Part shown: piece after piece, positions 34,476-48,439 of the stretch
Position numbering within the stretch: position 1 is the first letter of the stretch
Layout: each line of letters opens with the position of its first letter
Program-made: the position numbers and the translations under genes
Assembly (NCBI RefSeq): GCF_902686445.1
Contig: NC_062220.1
Location: forward strand, 96,596,143-96,660,142
Source of the DNA: Sciurus carolinensis
Lineage: Eukaryota > Chordata > Mammalia > Rodentia > Sciuridae
DNA: 64,000 nt
Reading direction: 5' to 3'
The notes under the pieces: model-generated
The model's input: the letters and a program-made list of their open reading frames with translations, nothing else
Told to the model about the DNA's origin: nothing
Database searches by the model: none

Positions 34476-37080
34476 TGGAAGCTGAGTATGAAAGGAAGAA
34501 GTCACTAAGCCAGAAGGCCCATGGGCTACCATTAAAAGGACGCATGCTACTGTCACATAAGTATTTGCTCTGACTATGAAAAAGATGGTAGAGAGGGACA
34601 CCAATGGAGGCTGTTTCCTGGGTTGGTCTGCAGGCATTGGTGTGAGGTTGTGGGTACTGCTAACACAGGGCTGGCCATGGCCACCCTGGAACCCATTAGG
34701 TCCCCGGTATGGTCAGAGTTGTCAGACAGGTCTTCCAGATCCTGCAATCCAGTGACTGTGTGCCTGTGCTCTGTGTTTGCAGAAGGAAAGTTTGTGGATG
34801 CTGTGGGGAGTGTGTCTAACTGGAGGAGCTCACACCATCTCCCTGACACCTAAAATGATGATGATTAGAATATACTTGATGTTTTTCTTTTCTATCCTAG
34901 GGGAGAAATTCATTCTTCACACCAAGAATCATAAGGCAAGAAGCTCCATAAATGCAAGAGTGCATTACTAAGAGGGACAAATAGCTATTTCAGATATATC
35001 TTTTGTTCTTTATGAATTGTATGAAATGAAGATTTGAACAAAGGAGACTATTTTTACTTGTTATTATAAACCCTGTAAGAAAAGGTATTTCAATTTTTAT
35101 GGTGTATAATTCTCTAATCATTAATGGTTTGCATTCATTTTGAACATTCCTTGGTGCAGACCCTTGCTGCAAACACTTTTGTCTATTATATATTGAATTG
35201 GCACTACTATTATTTTCCCATTTTTCAAATGGGTAAATAGAGGCTTTGACAGAACAAGCATTTTGTTTCAGATCAGACAGGAATAAGTGTCAGAATAGTA
35301 CTTTGCACCAGAATATTTAACTCCAGAACTTGTTCTTCTGTACCTCCTTTCTATTGTATATCTCACACTTTTCTTTTCAAGGCTCTTGATCGCATATTCT
35401 AATAGTTATTATAGTAAATAGTCTACTTGTGCCTCCTCAATGTGCCTTCCAAGGACTCATTTATTTTTTAAAAATTATTTTTAGTTGTAGATGGACACAA
35501 TACCTTTATTTTTATTTTTTATGTGGTGCTAAGGATCGAACCCAGTGCTTCACATGTGCAAGGCAAGTGCTCTACCACTGAACCAGAACCCCAGCCTCCA
35601 AAGACTCATTTATTACAGTAAATATTCATCAAGGATCTGCCAAAATCCAGACAACATGCAGAAACTGTCAATGTCTCAGGAACCACAGAGCTCCCTGCTC
35701 TGTGATACTTGTATTCCAGCAGCACTTCCTTTATTCTTAACACATTTGCTGCAAGACCTGGACCTGAGAGTCACACTTTCAATCACCAGGAGTGCCTTCT
35801 CTTCATTGATTCAATCAGTGTCATCCATATCTCCTGGAGATCTTAGGATAAAGGAATGATGGTCTCTGATTCATTCATACTGTTTCCACAGTCTTGACAG
35901 AAACCTTGATCAGGAAGACATCGGCACAAGTGGCATTTGGAATATTTCCCACGGGAGAAGAATATGAGTCCTTATAGTCATCTTCCTGCTACTTGCTGAG
36001 TCCTCAACATCTTCCAGCAGTTTGCTCTCTGGCATCTGGGATTTGCACACCTCTGAATGGGCTGGTGCACTCATTGACCTGAACTCACCACTGTTGACTC
36101 CACACCATGCCCTCGGGAAGCAAAGCTCCCACCTGCAGTTTGTCACCCTAATCTCTTGCACTGTGTTCCCTGACACTCTCAGCACCTCTGTACCCTGCTG
36201 GAGACCCTGAGAGGCATTTAGGTCTCCTCCGCATACTCCTGGGCTAAAAGTAGTGCTGGGTTGGGCTCATACTTGTTTACACCTTCCACTGTTGGTGAAG
36301 TTCTACTCTGGTGGTATTGGAGAAGCTCAACATCAACTGATGCTCTCAGATTCTCCTGGGTTCTATCTTGGGTTCTGTTGGAGTTTTTATCTCTTCTGGG
36401 CTAGGGCACTCAGGTGATAGGAAACAGGAATGGCCTTCACTCAATTCATTGCCTCTCTAACTCTCCCCATCATGTCACAGCACTTCCCAGCCACCCTTCT
36501 CTCTGGGTGAATGCTGATTTCATACCCCAAGTTTACCCTACCTAGTACCTTTAGTAAAAATTTATATTCTTAGTTTTCTAGCCTTGTTTTTTGACTTACA
36601 AATGGAGATTCGGAACTTTTAAAAAAAATTATTTTCTTTTAACATCACCTGAGTTTGAAACCTGCTATCACTCAACTAACTGAAAAAGGGGGTTTGGTCT
36701 GGTCATATCTACCCTCTCCTTCCAGGGCTCTTAAAAGTCAAGGTTTAACCTTAATAGCAAAAGGGCTACAGGAGACATGACTTATAGGAGACAGTAAAAT
36801 TATGAGAACTTTGTATTTCTAACACATGACCCTCATTTCACATCTAGAACACTAGTTTAAGTTCAGGCTATCAGGTTTTAATCCCTCTTCATCTGTCCTG
36901 TTCATGACTTCTCCTAAAGGAAGTTCACAAGAACAGAGAAGATACATGATTTTCATAGTCATTTTTCCTTCAGTAAAGAGAAGGTCCCTAAGGCAGAAAT
37001 TCCAGAAAGAAAACTCTTCCAGTTATGTGCCTGAGGTGACCCTTGGCCATGACTTCTTAAGCAACTGTTCATTCTGTTTT
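34476..37080. other. DNA between the LTR and copy B
   Basis: It contains a reverse ID SINE at about 35,515-35,600 (GATCGAACCCAGTGCTTCAC, CTCTACCACTGAACCAGAAC) and a MIR-like minus fragment near 35,215-35,300. Frames of 60-105 codons exist but have no recognisable domains or splice context. Confidence 0.5.
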
Positions 37081-37984
37081 AGCTAGACTCTGCTGAGCTT
37101 GGGCAGTAGGTCTGGACCAGCCCAAACTTCCTTCAAATGCCACAGTATATTCTTATAAATTTAACAAATTTAAGGGTATTCAGCCTGGCCCAAGAGTACT
37201 ATATTATGAACTGTATTTGAACAGGTCATTGACCCTCTGTAGACATCAGTTCTTTCTTCTATCAATAGGTTTATTTTAGAGATTTTGTGATGGTCCCCTG
37301 AGGTTCTGAACACATAGAACATCTAGCACAACATGAGGTTGAATGGATATGAATTTTTCCTGTTCCTTTCCAGCACCTTTTCTAATATTTCATCATCACT
37401 GGAAATCTCAGGGAAATGGAGTAGTGGAGTTTGCCTGCTCTCCAAGATGGTCAGGCAGTTCCAGCATACTCAGCGTCTACATATGAACCTGATTCAACAG
37501 GAAATGATGCCAAACCAGACATTGGGGGCACAGTTGCCAGCTTCTGGGGGTACAGTTGATAGTCATCAGACTCCCTTTCCTGTTTCCTCTGATAGGGAGA
37601 CCTCAACCTGAGGAAGACAGGAAGTGCTGCAGGCTGGGGCTGAGACCTGGCAGAGCTCAAGGCTGGAGGAGGAAGCTCCATGTTGAGGAGGATCTAGTCA
37701 CAGACATGTTGAGAGCTGGGTGTCCTCATTATCTTTTCTTTAATGACGTGGTATGTTCTTAGGGCCACTATAGTAGATAATTTGTTTTCTCTTTATATGA
37801 ATTTCATATTAAGTATCAAAGGGAGGCAGACAGAATTATATACTTCATAGGTAGAATTATTTGCCTGTAACTGACCCTGTATTTTATTTTTTGTTCCTCC
37901 CTAAATACACATCAGATCCTCAAAAGTCTGACTTGGGGTTTGTCAGTACCTAAGTCTGTATGAAAAGTTGTACCTGACTTTGAA

Positions 37985-38195
37985 TAACACAGAAGAGAGT
38001 GAAGGGAGAGAAGGGGTAGGAAAGATAGTAGAATGAATAAGGCATCATTACCCTATGTGCATATATACTACATGACCAGTGTGATTCTACGTCATGTACA
38101 ACCAGAAGAATGCAAGTTATACTCCATTTACGTATGATGTGTCAAAATGCATTCTACTGTCATGTCTAACTAATTAGAACAAATAAAAAAGAAGT
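37985..38195 (+). mobile_element. L1 3' UTR fragment
   Basis: GAGAGAAGGGGTAGGAAAGATA through CTGTCATGTCTAACTAATTA and AGAACAAATAAAAAAG match the 3' ends of the other L1s here. It is strongly 5'-truncated. Copy A lacks it at the matching site (about 840-870). Confidence 0.8.
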
Positions 38196-38687
38196 TATAC
38201 CTGGATACCCTGCAGTGAAAACATGTACTTCCTTTCTAATACTGAAATAAATGTTTGCACTTGCTCCATTGTATTTATCCAATATTTACTAGAAACAAAA
38301 GAATAGCATTTTCAATAAAACCATAATGTTCCAGAAACAAAAGCAGCATTTAAAAAAAAATCCCTCAACTAATTTGAGAAATAGAGGAATAAATTCACAT
38401 TCCCAGAGTGAAGAGCAGATGAATATTCATAACCATAATATCCCATCTTTCATGTTCTGTGCCCAGGAAAAATGTCGCAGAGTTGGGGAAGTGGATCAGG
38501 AGGTGCCAGGCCAGGATTAGATGTCAGAACTCCTACGGTGTCAGCAGACAATATTGGTGTCTCAGGGCCCCATGCCCAGATCCCTCATTCCTGATGTTGC
38601 TAATTGGTCAGCAACACATGGGGTATTATCCATAGCATATGAAAGCAAAATAATCAATTCATTTGCCAAAGTAAAAAGTTACATACT

Positions 38688-38898
38688 GCCAGGCATGGTG
38701 GTGCATACCTGTAATCCCAGTGACTCAGAAGCCTGAGGCATCACAAGTTCAAAGCCAGCCTCAGCAATGGAGAGGTGCTAAGCAATTCAGTGAGACCCTG
38801 TCTCTAAATGAAATACAAAATAGATTTTGGAATGTGTCTTAGTGGTTGAGTGCCCCTGAGTTCAATTCCTGGTACCAAAAGGAAAAAAAAAAAAAAAG
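38688..38898 (+). mobile_element. MEN SINE with target-site duplication and empty site in copy A
   Basis: The B1 half starts GCCAGGCATGGTGGTGCATA; the ID half ends GGTACCAAAAGG plus a long A tail. It is flanked by AAGTTACATACT (38676-38687) and AAGTTATATACT (38899-38910). Copy A has the unoccupied site near 1,313-1,326 (AAAAGTTAAATACTTA). Confidence 0.9.
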
Positions 38899-39745
38899 AA
38901 GTTATATACTTAGTTATCATATTGGTTCTTAGAAACTTGAGATTCTTTTTTGCTATTGTTATTTCATCAGGATTATTTAATTGATTCCCTAGAGAAATTG
39001 ACCTAAATTACCAAATCTCTTATGACTACATGCCACCTGTGGACTTCTCCAGGTGAGGCCACCACTGGTCTTTATGCCCACCAGACCTTCACAATACAGG
39101 TCAAATCCTTCCATCCCCTACAACAGGGCTCTGCTCTGGGCCCATGTTGGCCCCAGTATGTGGGGAGACCACATGGTATGGATGTGGGAGGGCTGACTCC
39201 CTACCTCTTCCTTAGAAGAGGAGGATGTTGTCATGGCACTCCCAATGTTGCTCTCTAGAGAAAGTCTGCAAAATTATTGCCCTGGGGATTCTATAGGTTC
39301 CCCTTGTATGCAAATTGGACATAGCTTATGAGTCAAAGTTTGCACTTAACAATTTTGTTGACCTCTTAGCAAGTCTATGAACTGTGCATCTAGTCCAGGT
39401 TTTCTCAGCCTCTACATTGTTGATTTGGAACTATACAATACTTGGTCATGATGGTGAAGGAGGGATGCTGTCCGGTGGGATATTTGTCAGCATCCATAGC
39501 CTCTATCACTAGATGTCAGTGCTGCTCCCACCCCTCTGTGACAACCTTGCAATATCCCCTGGCTGGGGAAATGCTTGCAGTTCAGAACTACAAATTCAAC
39601 CACTTTTTTAGGAAGCCAGTAAGACTGACTACCTTTGTGTCTTAGTAAAAATGGGAACAAAACAAAACACCAGCTAAATATCCAGCATATAAATTTCCTA
39701 ATCGCTCAACAGCAATACCGTTTAATCTTCTTTGCCACCATTTTT

Positions 39746-39947
39746 TTTATTGGGGGCGAAAGAACTAGGAATTGAATCCAAGGGCACTCTACCACTGAGT
39801 TACATCCCCAGTCATGCCCCTTTATTTTAATTTTATTTTGAGACAGGGTCTCACTAAGTTACCCAGGTTCAAATGTGAGATCTTCCTGTCTCCGCTTCCT
39901 TAATTCTCTGAGACTACAGCCATGTGCTATGACCAACACCCAGCTAC
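39746..39947 (-). mobile_element. MEN SINE (reverse)
   Basis: ATTGGGGGCGAAAGAACTAG and CTCTACCACTGAGTTACATC are the ID half; GACAGGGTCTCACTAAGTTA onward is the B1 half. Copy A lacks it at the matching place (about 2,180). Confidence 0.8.
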
Positions 39948-40299
39948 CATCTTTTTTCTTGAGAAATAGAAGTGGACACACAATAACTCAGTTACATATA
40001 GTACTGCTGCCTTGCTTGGTCAGTTGTTACCTGTTGTTTTCATATATGCAATCCTAAATTCCTTTTGCTACACCAGGATTTGTTTGAGTGATTGCTATAT
40101 CCTTTTAGAGAATCAATTAGAATTCTTTCTAGAGAGAACCCCATAATATGGCTGTCATTAAGAGATAATTCTTATTAGAGATCTTACTGGGATGAATGAA
40201 AAAATATTAAAATAAAAGTGAAATTCCTTGCTTTGATGCATGTTCACAATTTCCAAAACACTTTTATATACACTGGCTCACTCTACCTAATCCAGAGGG

Positions 40300-43200
40300 A
40301 GAGTCCCAGAGGGAATGAACTGGAGCTCTATTCCATTACTTCACACCAAGTCTACAGTTCATTCCTGCTTTTCATTTCCAATTCTGCCAATTATTAGCTT
40401 GACTTGGTGCTCTCTGACACTTGATGCCCTCAGCTATGAAAATGACATAAACACACCCACCTCCCAGCATAAGTTTAAGGAAGGGGCTGGACACAGCACA
40501 TGGCATACCAATGGCACTCGCTGGATTCTGCACAGTGTACCACTGTCCTTGGTCCTCTGCCTCCTTGTTGAAGCAGGTTCAGCACAGGTTGAATTTTGGA
40601 TTGGGAATATGCACATTATTTGGCAAAACATTTACTTGAATCTTGTGGCTCCATGAAGCCTTCCCAATGATCCACTCATTTCTCTCTTCTTGGGGCAATT
40701 ACATACATAACAAAGAGTACATAATCAAAGAATCATTGTTAAATTCTTTATTTCCTTTCAGGTACATAGTGAATAGCATAGCACTGTTCCTACCATTATT
40801 TAATTAAATAACCCAGGCTGTGTGATTATTCAAGTTAGGTTTTAGTCAAAAAGTTGGAATTCTGTTTCAACACTTTTCATTAAAGAACCAAATTCCCTAT
40901 TTGGGGTATATTGGTAGAAATGCACTCTGCATCTTCATGAATTTACAGAGAAGTCTGACCCCCACCTCTTCTCTTTGTCCTTTATTCCAGTTATTTCTGG
41001 GTCAGTGTGGTGTGGTGGGAAAAAGGTAAGTTTTAATGACAAACTTGGCTTTAAATTCCTTCTCTGCTACTACTAACAAAGCCTGCTTGACCTTGCAGGT
41101 TGCAGTCTCCCTGAATTCCAAGTTCCTCATCAAATAGCAGAGATGATAGTATGTAACTCAGAAAAACACATAAAGTTCAGGATCTGACACCTGCTTGATC
41201 CTCAGCCCATGTCAAGATCTCCCTGGGCAGATACACAGGAAGCAGAGCAAGGCTGCCATTTGGGTAAGTCCTAAACTTTCTTTTCTATCCACCTTGGATA
41301 ACATTGTCTGTGCTCCATAGCAGGTTGAGCATCAGAGCTGATGGTCAGGGGGCGTATTTTTGTGTTCCATATTGATGCTTTTCTGTTTGCTCAATAGCAT
41401 AGTTTTTGTTATGTTCTTTTTTCATTGTAAAACAAAACAAAACAAAAAACCTCCTCATAACCCAGAGGTAGAAAAAATGGATTGCATAACAACATTTTTC
41501 TGGATACTGTTTCTAAGTAAACAACTCAATTCAAGCATAAATTTGAATGACTTCCTGTGACTCTGAAGAATTATTGAGCCCAAGGCTGCAGGTAGAGAAA
41601 TGAACATCAAGTAGACAGCAAAATTCTGTTTCCCCTGAAATGTCTCCTCAGAAAAATTTTGCACTGTTTTGTTTTGCTGATCTCTCTGAGATCAGGACAA
41701 TGGAGTTTGAAATCACACAGAACTGGGTTCAGATGCCTTTTATCAGCCAGGTGTGGTGGCGTCACACTACTGTGATTCCAGCAATATGGAGGCTGAAGCA
41801 AGAGGATCACAAGGTCGAGGCCAGCCTGGGCAGCTTAGCAAGAACTTCAGCAACTTAGTGAGATCCTGTCTAGAAATAAAAGAAATCAAAAGGACTGGGA
41901 ATGTACCTTAGTGGTAAATTACCCCTGGATTCAATTCTCCATATCAAAAAAGAAAAAGAAAAAAGAAAGAAAGAAGGAAAAAGGAAAAGAAGCTATCAAT
42001 TTATCAAATTCTTAATTCTCTACCTATAGAACATCTATAAAATTGAGATAATAATAATACTAAAGCTATCTTCCATGTTTTTAAGTTAGAATAAAAGGAC
42101 ATAAACTATATGAAATGCTTACAACAGTTTTTAGCATGTAAAATACCAATAATTAATAGCTAGTATTACTATATTATTGAGAACATTATTATATTATTTT
42201 CCTACAGAATTTGGGTCCTTGAAAGATTACTTAGTATATTAAACTCTATACAAACAAATTAACTTTTCTCAGTTTTCCTTGTTGCTGATGGTTTGTTTTT
42301 TGTTTTTTGGGGTTTTTTTTTTTTGGTTTTTTTTTTTTTGTTTTTTTGGTGTGTGTGACGAGGGGCGGGGAGCAGCTAAGCAGAGAGAATAAAGATAGTC
42401 AAAGTAATCTACTGAACTAAGGCACATAGACTGAAAATTTGGATTGTTTTCATTTTTAGAATATAAGTATGGATTTTTGGTAAATACTCTATAACTAGAA
42501 GTTAAAAAAAGAAAAAAACTCAATAGAACTACAGTAGAATACTAATGATCAGCACACAATTGAAACAGTGAAAAGGTGATTCAAAAGTGTTAAAAAGTAG
42601 ATGATGACTACAGAAGAGACAATCAACCAGAGCAGTTGCACTAGGGATGAATTTTAGATGGTATAAATATGGCAGACTTTTCTCTATTCTCAATAGCTAA
42701 ATAAGACTTGAGATTGTTACGCTACTCTGCACTTGTTTGTTATTTTAAAGAACATCCAGACTGGGGATGTAGTTCAGTGGTAAATCCCTTGCTTGCCTAC
42801 CACAGCATGAGGCCCTGGGTTAGCTCCCCAGCACTGAAAATCAGAAAAAAAAAAAAAAAAAAAAGAACATCAAGAACACAGAATTGAATTTGTCATAATA
42901 TTGGTTCACAAAGCATGATCATCATTTATCAACATATAGATCTTTTTATGTTATTGATTTTATTCTACTTATGTTAGTGATTTATTAGTTATTCCACAAA
43001 TTCTAAATCTATTCCTTAACACTGGAAAAAAAAATCATTACAAATACTCTATATGTTTCTCCCTATTAAATAATCAAGAGAAATTAACAGAATTTAATGA
43101 TATTGCCTCAAGACTTGCCCAAGTCCTTCTGTGTCACTGAAGGGACAGCCACACATCCTGTCATATTAGAGATTTGATCTCAGTGACTTTGTGGAAAGTG

Positions 43201-45700
43201 AAACGAACACAACTGGATAAATTTGTCTTCCTGCTCTCAGGGTGCTGTGCTCACTGGGAGATAAGCGTAGCCTACTTCTTTGGCATCTGCTTTGTGTCTT
43301 CTCTGCTCCTCCAGATCCACTCTCGCCTCTCTCTACCCTCCCCACTCCTTAAGGGTCTGACTCATGGGCTGCATTAGTGGTTCCTTGTTGTCCAGGTGAT
43401 GTTTGGGAGGAGCCCAAACAGGAGGCATCAGCAGGAGGCTAAGATCAATGCCAAGGCTCCCTTCCTGGCAGGTGGCCTTGAATTGACTGTATCCTCCTCA
43501 GTGACTGACATACAGGGCCATCCACTCCATGGCCAGAAGCTTCATGTCCAGGATCCAAAAGGTAGAGCTGGAAATGACCATTCTCTTTCAGACCAGTGAC
43601 CCACTGGAGAATCAATTATTTCCCCCCACCAGGACAGTGAACCCACAGTCTTGAAATCCCAGGTCCCAAGGAAGATGCACTAGCTCACTAAGCTATCCTG
43701 AGCACTCAAAGCATCAGTATTGTCTCTAACTTGGCAGACTATATCAGCAGGAATCAGGAGAAAAAGCATGATTTATTTACAAGAAGTATACATTGTTAAG
43801 GAGAAAGAAAGAAAACATGACCCAGCTGAGCCTGCTACAGAGTTTCTAAATAACAACTTTCAGATGTTAGCTCTAAGTGCTCAATAATAGGCAAAGAGCT
43901 TCATCATGATGCATATGAATTATTTTAAAAAGTAAATTTTAAAATAATATTAAAAAATAAATATTACATAATTTGGAAACTGCAAAAATGACTTGGAAAA
44001 TAGAGTCAATTTCTGGAGATGATCAGTCCCAGTCAGTATTCATTCCTGTATCTTCATTTACAGAACTGAAAAAATAAAATTTTTAAAAATAAAAAAGAGC
44101 ACTAAGGATAAGCAGTGAGCATGAGTTTCCAAGGGAGTCTAGCAATTTCTAGAATGATGATTTCCACAAGATGACTCTTGGTAATAAATATCACTTTTCC
44201 CACATGAGTAGGTTGTGTGGGGCATTAAATAATAGATGAAATGGTGTAAGAACATATTGATTTTGAAGGTTTTCTTAGGTTTAATTTGGCCTTAGTTAGA
44301 TAATATAATGATGGTTCTATTATTCAGAGTAGTTTGTCTCACCCACCTCAGGTGTGAAAGAAAATAAGTAAAACCAAAATCATCAGGATATTTAAAGCAT
44401 CCATCACCACAGGGTTCACAAATATGAGGTAATACAAGCAATTAAAAATAATCATATCACCTATTTCAATTCAATAAGCATTAATGTAGTCCCTACTATA
44501 TTCAATCCTATGCATTCTAGTAAGATGCTTTCAGTGATTCATGGAAACTGAAATTTAAATAGCAATTTAATTGGCAAATGTTTTCTTAAGACAGAAGTGC
44601 GTTTGTCTGGCTGTTATACTTTTGGTGTGGCCACTAATCTTAGGTGACACTCATGTGGCCCACAGGAAAAGGGCAGGAAGAGTGAATAATTCAAAACCTG
44701 GGCTGTTTCCCCTATAATGGTTGTTTGTTCCATGCAAACTGTCTTCCCTCACTGGGTGTAAGTCAAATGCCCTGTGGAATCATGACTGAAAGCATTAAAT
44801 TAATTCAGAGTGACTTCCTTTGAGAGTTCCTGCATATATACATATTCTCTCTATAAACTGTACTGGTCAACCCTACTAGGACAGAAGTGGTGGTAAGTTC
44901 TGGATATACAAGTCTCTCTGTGTGTATATGTGCTTGTGTGTGTTTTACTGTAAAGACAGATGACAGAAGATAGCTAGAAGTGTGTGAGATTATTGTTATA
45001 TTGTTTCTTTTCTTGAGTTTTTAAAATTCAACTAACCCTTACTGGGCTCTCACAGTATGCTAGGCACTGGGTCAAGCCCTTTATATGTTTCTTCCAAGGA
45101 GGACTCACAACAATCCATGAGGTAACTACAGAAGTTGGTTTTACAGGTGAGCAGATGGGGCTATAGCAGCTCCAAACACTATGCCTTACCACACAGCCCA
45201 GAGGTGGGAGAGTCCACGTCAGCCCCGGGTGTCTCTGTGAGAGGCCAAGGATTTCACCACTTTATCCACCATATGGATAACCAAATCAGTACTGAGGTGT
45301 TGAAGAATCAGAATAAGAGCTATTTGAAAAGATAAGACAAAGAATCATTCATACCTTGATTCTTTCACCAGCACAAATCTACTTTTGCATGTTTTATGAA
45401 TGTAAGATCATATTTCAAGAAAGGGTGTCATGAAAAAAAATTAAAGCAATTACCACAAATGGTAAATTACGAGCTGAGCTATTTGTAACCAGAATTCATG
45501 GAGTTTTGTAATTATGAGATAGCTTTGAGTTGAGTGTTGTCATTTCAATGGCAAATGGCAACCCAGAAGCAAACAGTGGTTCAACAGGAGCAACCTCTAG
45601 CCTTGACAGAGCAAAACAGACTTGTAATTTCTGCTGTGCTCAATGTCTGGCTCAGTGACATTGAGCACAAATGAATCGTCAAAGAAGTAGAATATGAGGT
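40300..45700. other. Copy B-specific DNA without a host gene
   Basis: Not alignable by eye to copy A, where homology jumps from about 2.55 to 2.6 kb. It contains a MEN SINE on the plus strand (about 41,745-41,990, CCAGGTGTGGTGGCGTCACA), an ID SINE (about 42,758-42,868), T- and G-rich low-complexity sequence at about 42,293-42,350, and MIR-like pieces near 41,070 and 45,040-45,150. Frames up to about 115 codons show no known domain. Confidence 0.5.
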
Positions 45701-46312
45701 CAGAAATGAACTATTGCACAAGCCCATTCCAAAATAGACTTGGACTTGGACTTCTTTAGAAGTGATTAAAAGTTTTGTGTGAAATTAAATATCACCACCC
45801 AAAGGCATGCATGAGAAATGTCTGTCTTCACAGTCAGCCCTGACTGTGTTTAGATCATGCAGTGTCTGCCACATTTTAGCCTTTAGAAAAATGAATCTTA
45901 TTAAATCTAATACACTGTTTTAAATTGCTCCAGATAGGTGGATCAGAGATACTTAATGTAATGTAAATTTACTAGTACAATGAAGTTGCAAAAAATGTTT
46001 GTATATTTTAACAGAAAAAAAAAAATCACAAGTGGGGAGTTTGGCCCAGATAAATAAACATGCATGACCTAGAAAATATGTGGAGAAAGAAAATGTGTGA
46101 AGGGATGAGGTTGAGCACTTGTACAATGTTACACAAAATCTCCTCTTTGAGAAAATATAGGTGGTAGCAACTCTGCATAAATTTACCACATGAGCTACCA
46201 CCTAGAAGCCTGTATAAAATCACAATCATCCTAACTATGGTTTCCCAAATCATAATAATAAATGAAAAATAAAGATCGCTTATTGACTGAGATATCTCTG
46301 TCTGGTACTTTG

Positions 46313-46613
46313 CACCTCCTAGCAAGCACAATAGTAGGTAGATGAGTCATGTTTCTCTGCATTATGAATGGTGAGGGTAGACATAGAAGTCTCAGGTTTC
46401 TTGTCTACTTCAAGTATGCCAAATGCAATGCCTGATTTTACGTTCTTGGTATTGTCATGTACATCAGGAGCTGCGTGGTGTGGCTAGGTCTATCCTGATA
46501 CCAGTGTAGGGACATTGCAACAATGGTTACCCAAGACATCTTACATTCCAGACATGCTATTTTAGGCAGAGATTTAGTAAAAGAACATTGATATTGCTTT
46601 AGGTGATGTGCAC
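46313..46613 (-). pseudogene. TRGV9: TRGV9-like variable segment pseudogene, copy B
   Basis: The V exon has recognisable TRGV9 order: TKSLPKIACLECKMSW (human TKTLSKTARLECVVSG), LHWYQDRPS, a frameshift, then [18 protein letters not shown] and [20 protein letters not shown]. The codon after this is TAG where TRGV9 has Trp, followed by EV. The heptamer is CAAAGTA (46306-46312), a decayed form. The 5' end is interrupted by an A-run on the plus strand (46,615-46,640), and I could not find an intact leader; only a faint trace lies near 46,715-46,735. Non-functional. Confidence 0.85.
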
Positions 46614-46640
46614 CAAAAAAAAAAAAAAAAAAAAAAAAAA
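46614..46640. repeat. A-homopolymer at the 5' edge of the V9-like exon
   Basis: An uninterrupted A-run of about 26 nt (T-run in gene orientation) sits directly upstream of the codons AHHLKQYQ of the pseudogene, where copy A has the CAG acceptor region. It may be an expanded polypyrimidine tract or the remnant of an inserted tail. Confidence 0.7.
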
Positions 46641-48327
46641 GTGCCAGTAGATGGGAAAAAAACCCTGCAACTTTGAAAGAATTTCAAAATGAAAGAATAT
46701 CAACCTAAAAGTTAGTGGATGAAGACAACAACCTATAGGTCTGAAAGACTGCCAGAGACATTTCTGATTGATGGACTGAGGTCCCCTCCAGAGAATCCTG
46801 AGTCACTGCTGAGAAGAGGTTCAGATTGGCTGAAATGACAAGTCAAACTCCCCATGAGTGTGGGTGAAACCTGACCTCCCCACACAACTCTCCTGCCTAG
46901 CTGTGAATGGGGTCCCCACCACCTGTGACCACGTCCACTCTGTGTGGACTGCTATACCCTGTCCTCCAACTTACATTAGACCATGGAGTACAGGAAGCAT
47001 CTCAGAACTATGAGATGACCCATGCGCACCATCAGTACTCAGGAAGGTCCATGATGGGCCAGGCATGGTCCCTAGTTGTTTGAGATGCAGGTGCAGTGAA
47101 GTGGCTCCTGACCACAGAGAACTGTCCAATTGAGAAAGTATGACTTACATCTGTGGTCTTGTTCTTTTCTTGTTTTATCTGTTACCTTTCATAGAGTAAG
47201 TCCTCCATAAATTACCGGTGAGCTGGAGTGGTGGATGGTCAGGCTGTGCTGTGCATCATTTGGTCCACAGAGAGCTTGTCTTCACCCAGCTGGAGACTTT
47301 GGTTCATCAGTTAGCTGACCCCTGTTCAGCTACTCCCACACTACAGCATGGGGTCACCTGGCCATTCCTGGGGGCTGGCTTCTGTTTAAGTGTGAGGTTC
47401 ATGTCCCCTCCCAGTTACCTTAACTACACATCTCTACTAAACACCGGTCTCCCCAATAGGAAGCAGTGTTCCCTCTATGGATTACTGAATTTTCTTTCTC
47501 TGTTTTTCTTTTAAGACATGTAAGCTATGCAGGAATGTTTTTATAAAATACTTTTTTTCAATCACCCCCTTAAAATTCGTTGTATAGATTTCTGTTCTCA
47601 CTTTACCTATTCTGCCTGAGTGGTGGCTCCCCCATTGGTGACTTTAATTATCCTGTAGAGGAGGAGAGAAGAGATGATGGGACATTACTCATCCATCTCC
47701 AGTCCACTCCTGTTTCCTGGGCTCCATGTGCACATCTCCAGCTCAGACAGCTACAAGTTTCTCTACACAGGACCTCAAAGTGAAAGTGAACAGAGACAAT
47801 GAACTCACCCCCTAAGGCAAAACAGCTCCCTAACCCAGGGATCACCACTGCTCACTCCAGGGACCTGAGTGTCAGCCTCAATTCTCTCTGATTTTTCATA
47901 CTTCAATTGCTGTGGATTCTGCTACCTAAACATTCCCTGGCTCACCCTGCCTTCAACCACTCTTTGCCTTGTGACCAACTTGGTCCCTCCCTCCCAACTT
48001 GCCCACCACCTGGGGACTGAGCTCACCTAGTCACTTCCCTGCTTAGGTTTCTTCACCCTGCTCAACTCTGCTTCTGAGATTCAAGTTCAGAGCTGTTAAG
48101 ACCTGAGGCCTCTATGAGGTGACACCTCCTCCCTTCCCTTCTGTCTTCAGCCACTCTCTCCCCAGAATCACATGATCCAAATCTATGGCTTGACTGGCAG
48201 TTTTCCTGTCTGGACTACTGTATATCCCACCCTTCCTGCTCATCTTGAGACAGAGCTCAGCACTGTCTCCTCTAGGAAGCTTCTCAGCCAGGAAGTCAGG
48301 GGTGGATGTGCCTCCAATTGCTTTCTA

Positions 48328-48345
48328 GTGGCGCCACCTAGTGTC
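48328..48345 (-). promoter_or_regulatory. Predicted CTCF site, copy B
   Basis: Same 18 bases as 4,881-4,898 in copy A. It lies about 1.7 kb upstream of the TRGV9-like V exon. The conserved stretch extends over CTCCAATTGCTTTCTAGTGG, while bases further out differ. Confidence 0.55.
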
Positions 48346-48439
48346 TCCCTCTCTCATAGCCCTTCCTGCCCAAGTCTTGGCCTGTTTACTCATTTTTCTC
48401 TCATTAGACTCATCTGGGAACCATTAGCAGGGGAGTGAG

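Noticed and set aside
41340..41360. GTCAGGGGGCGT as a CTCF site
   Set aside because: Only the GGGGGCG part fits; the CCAS half of the motif is missing.
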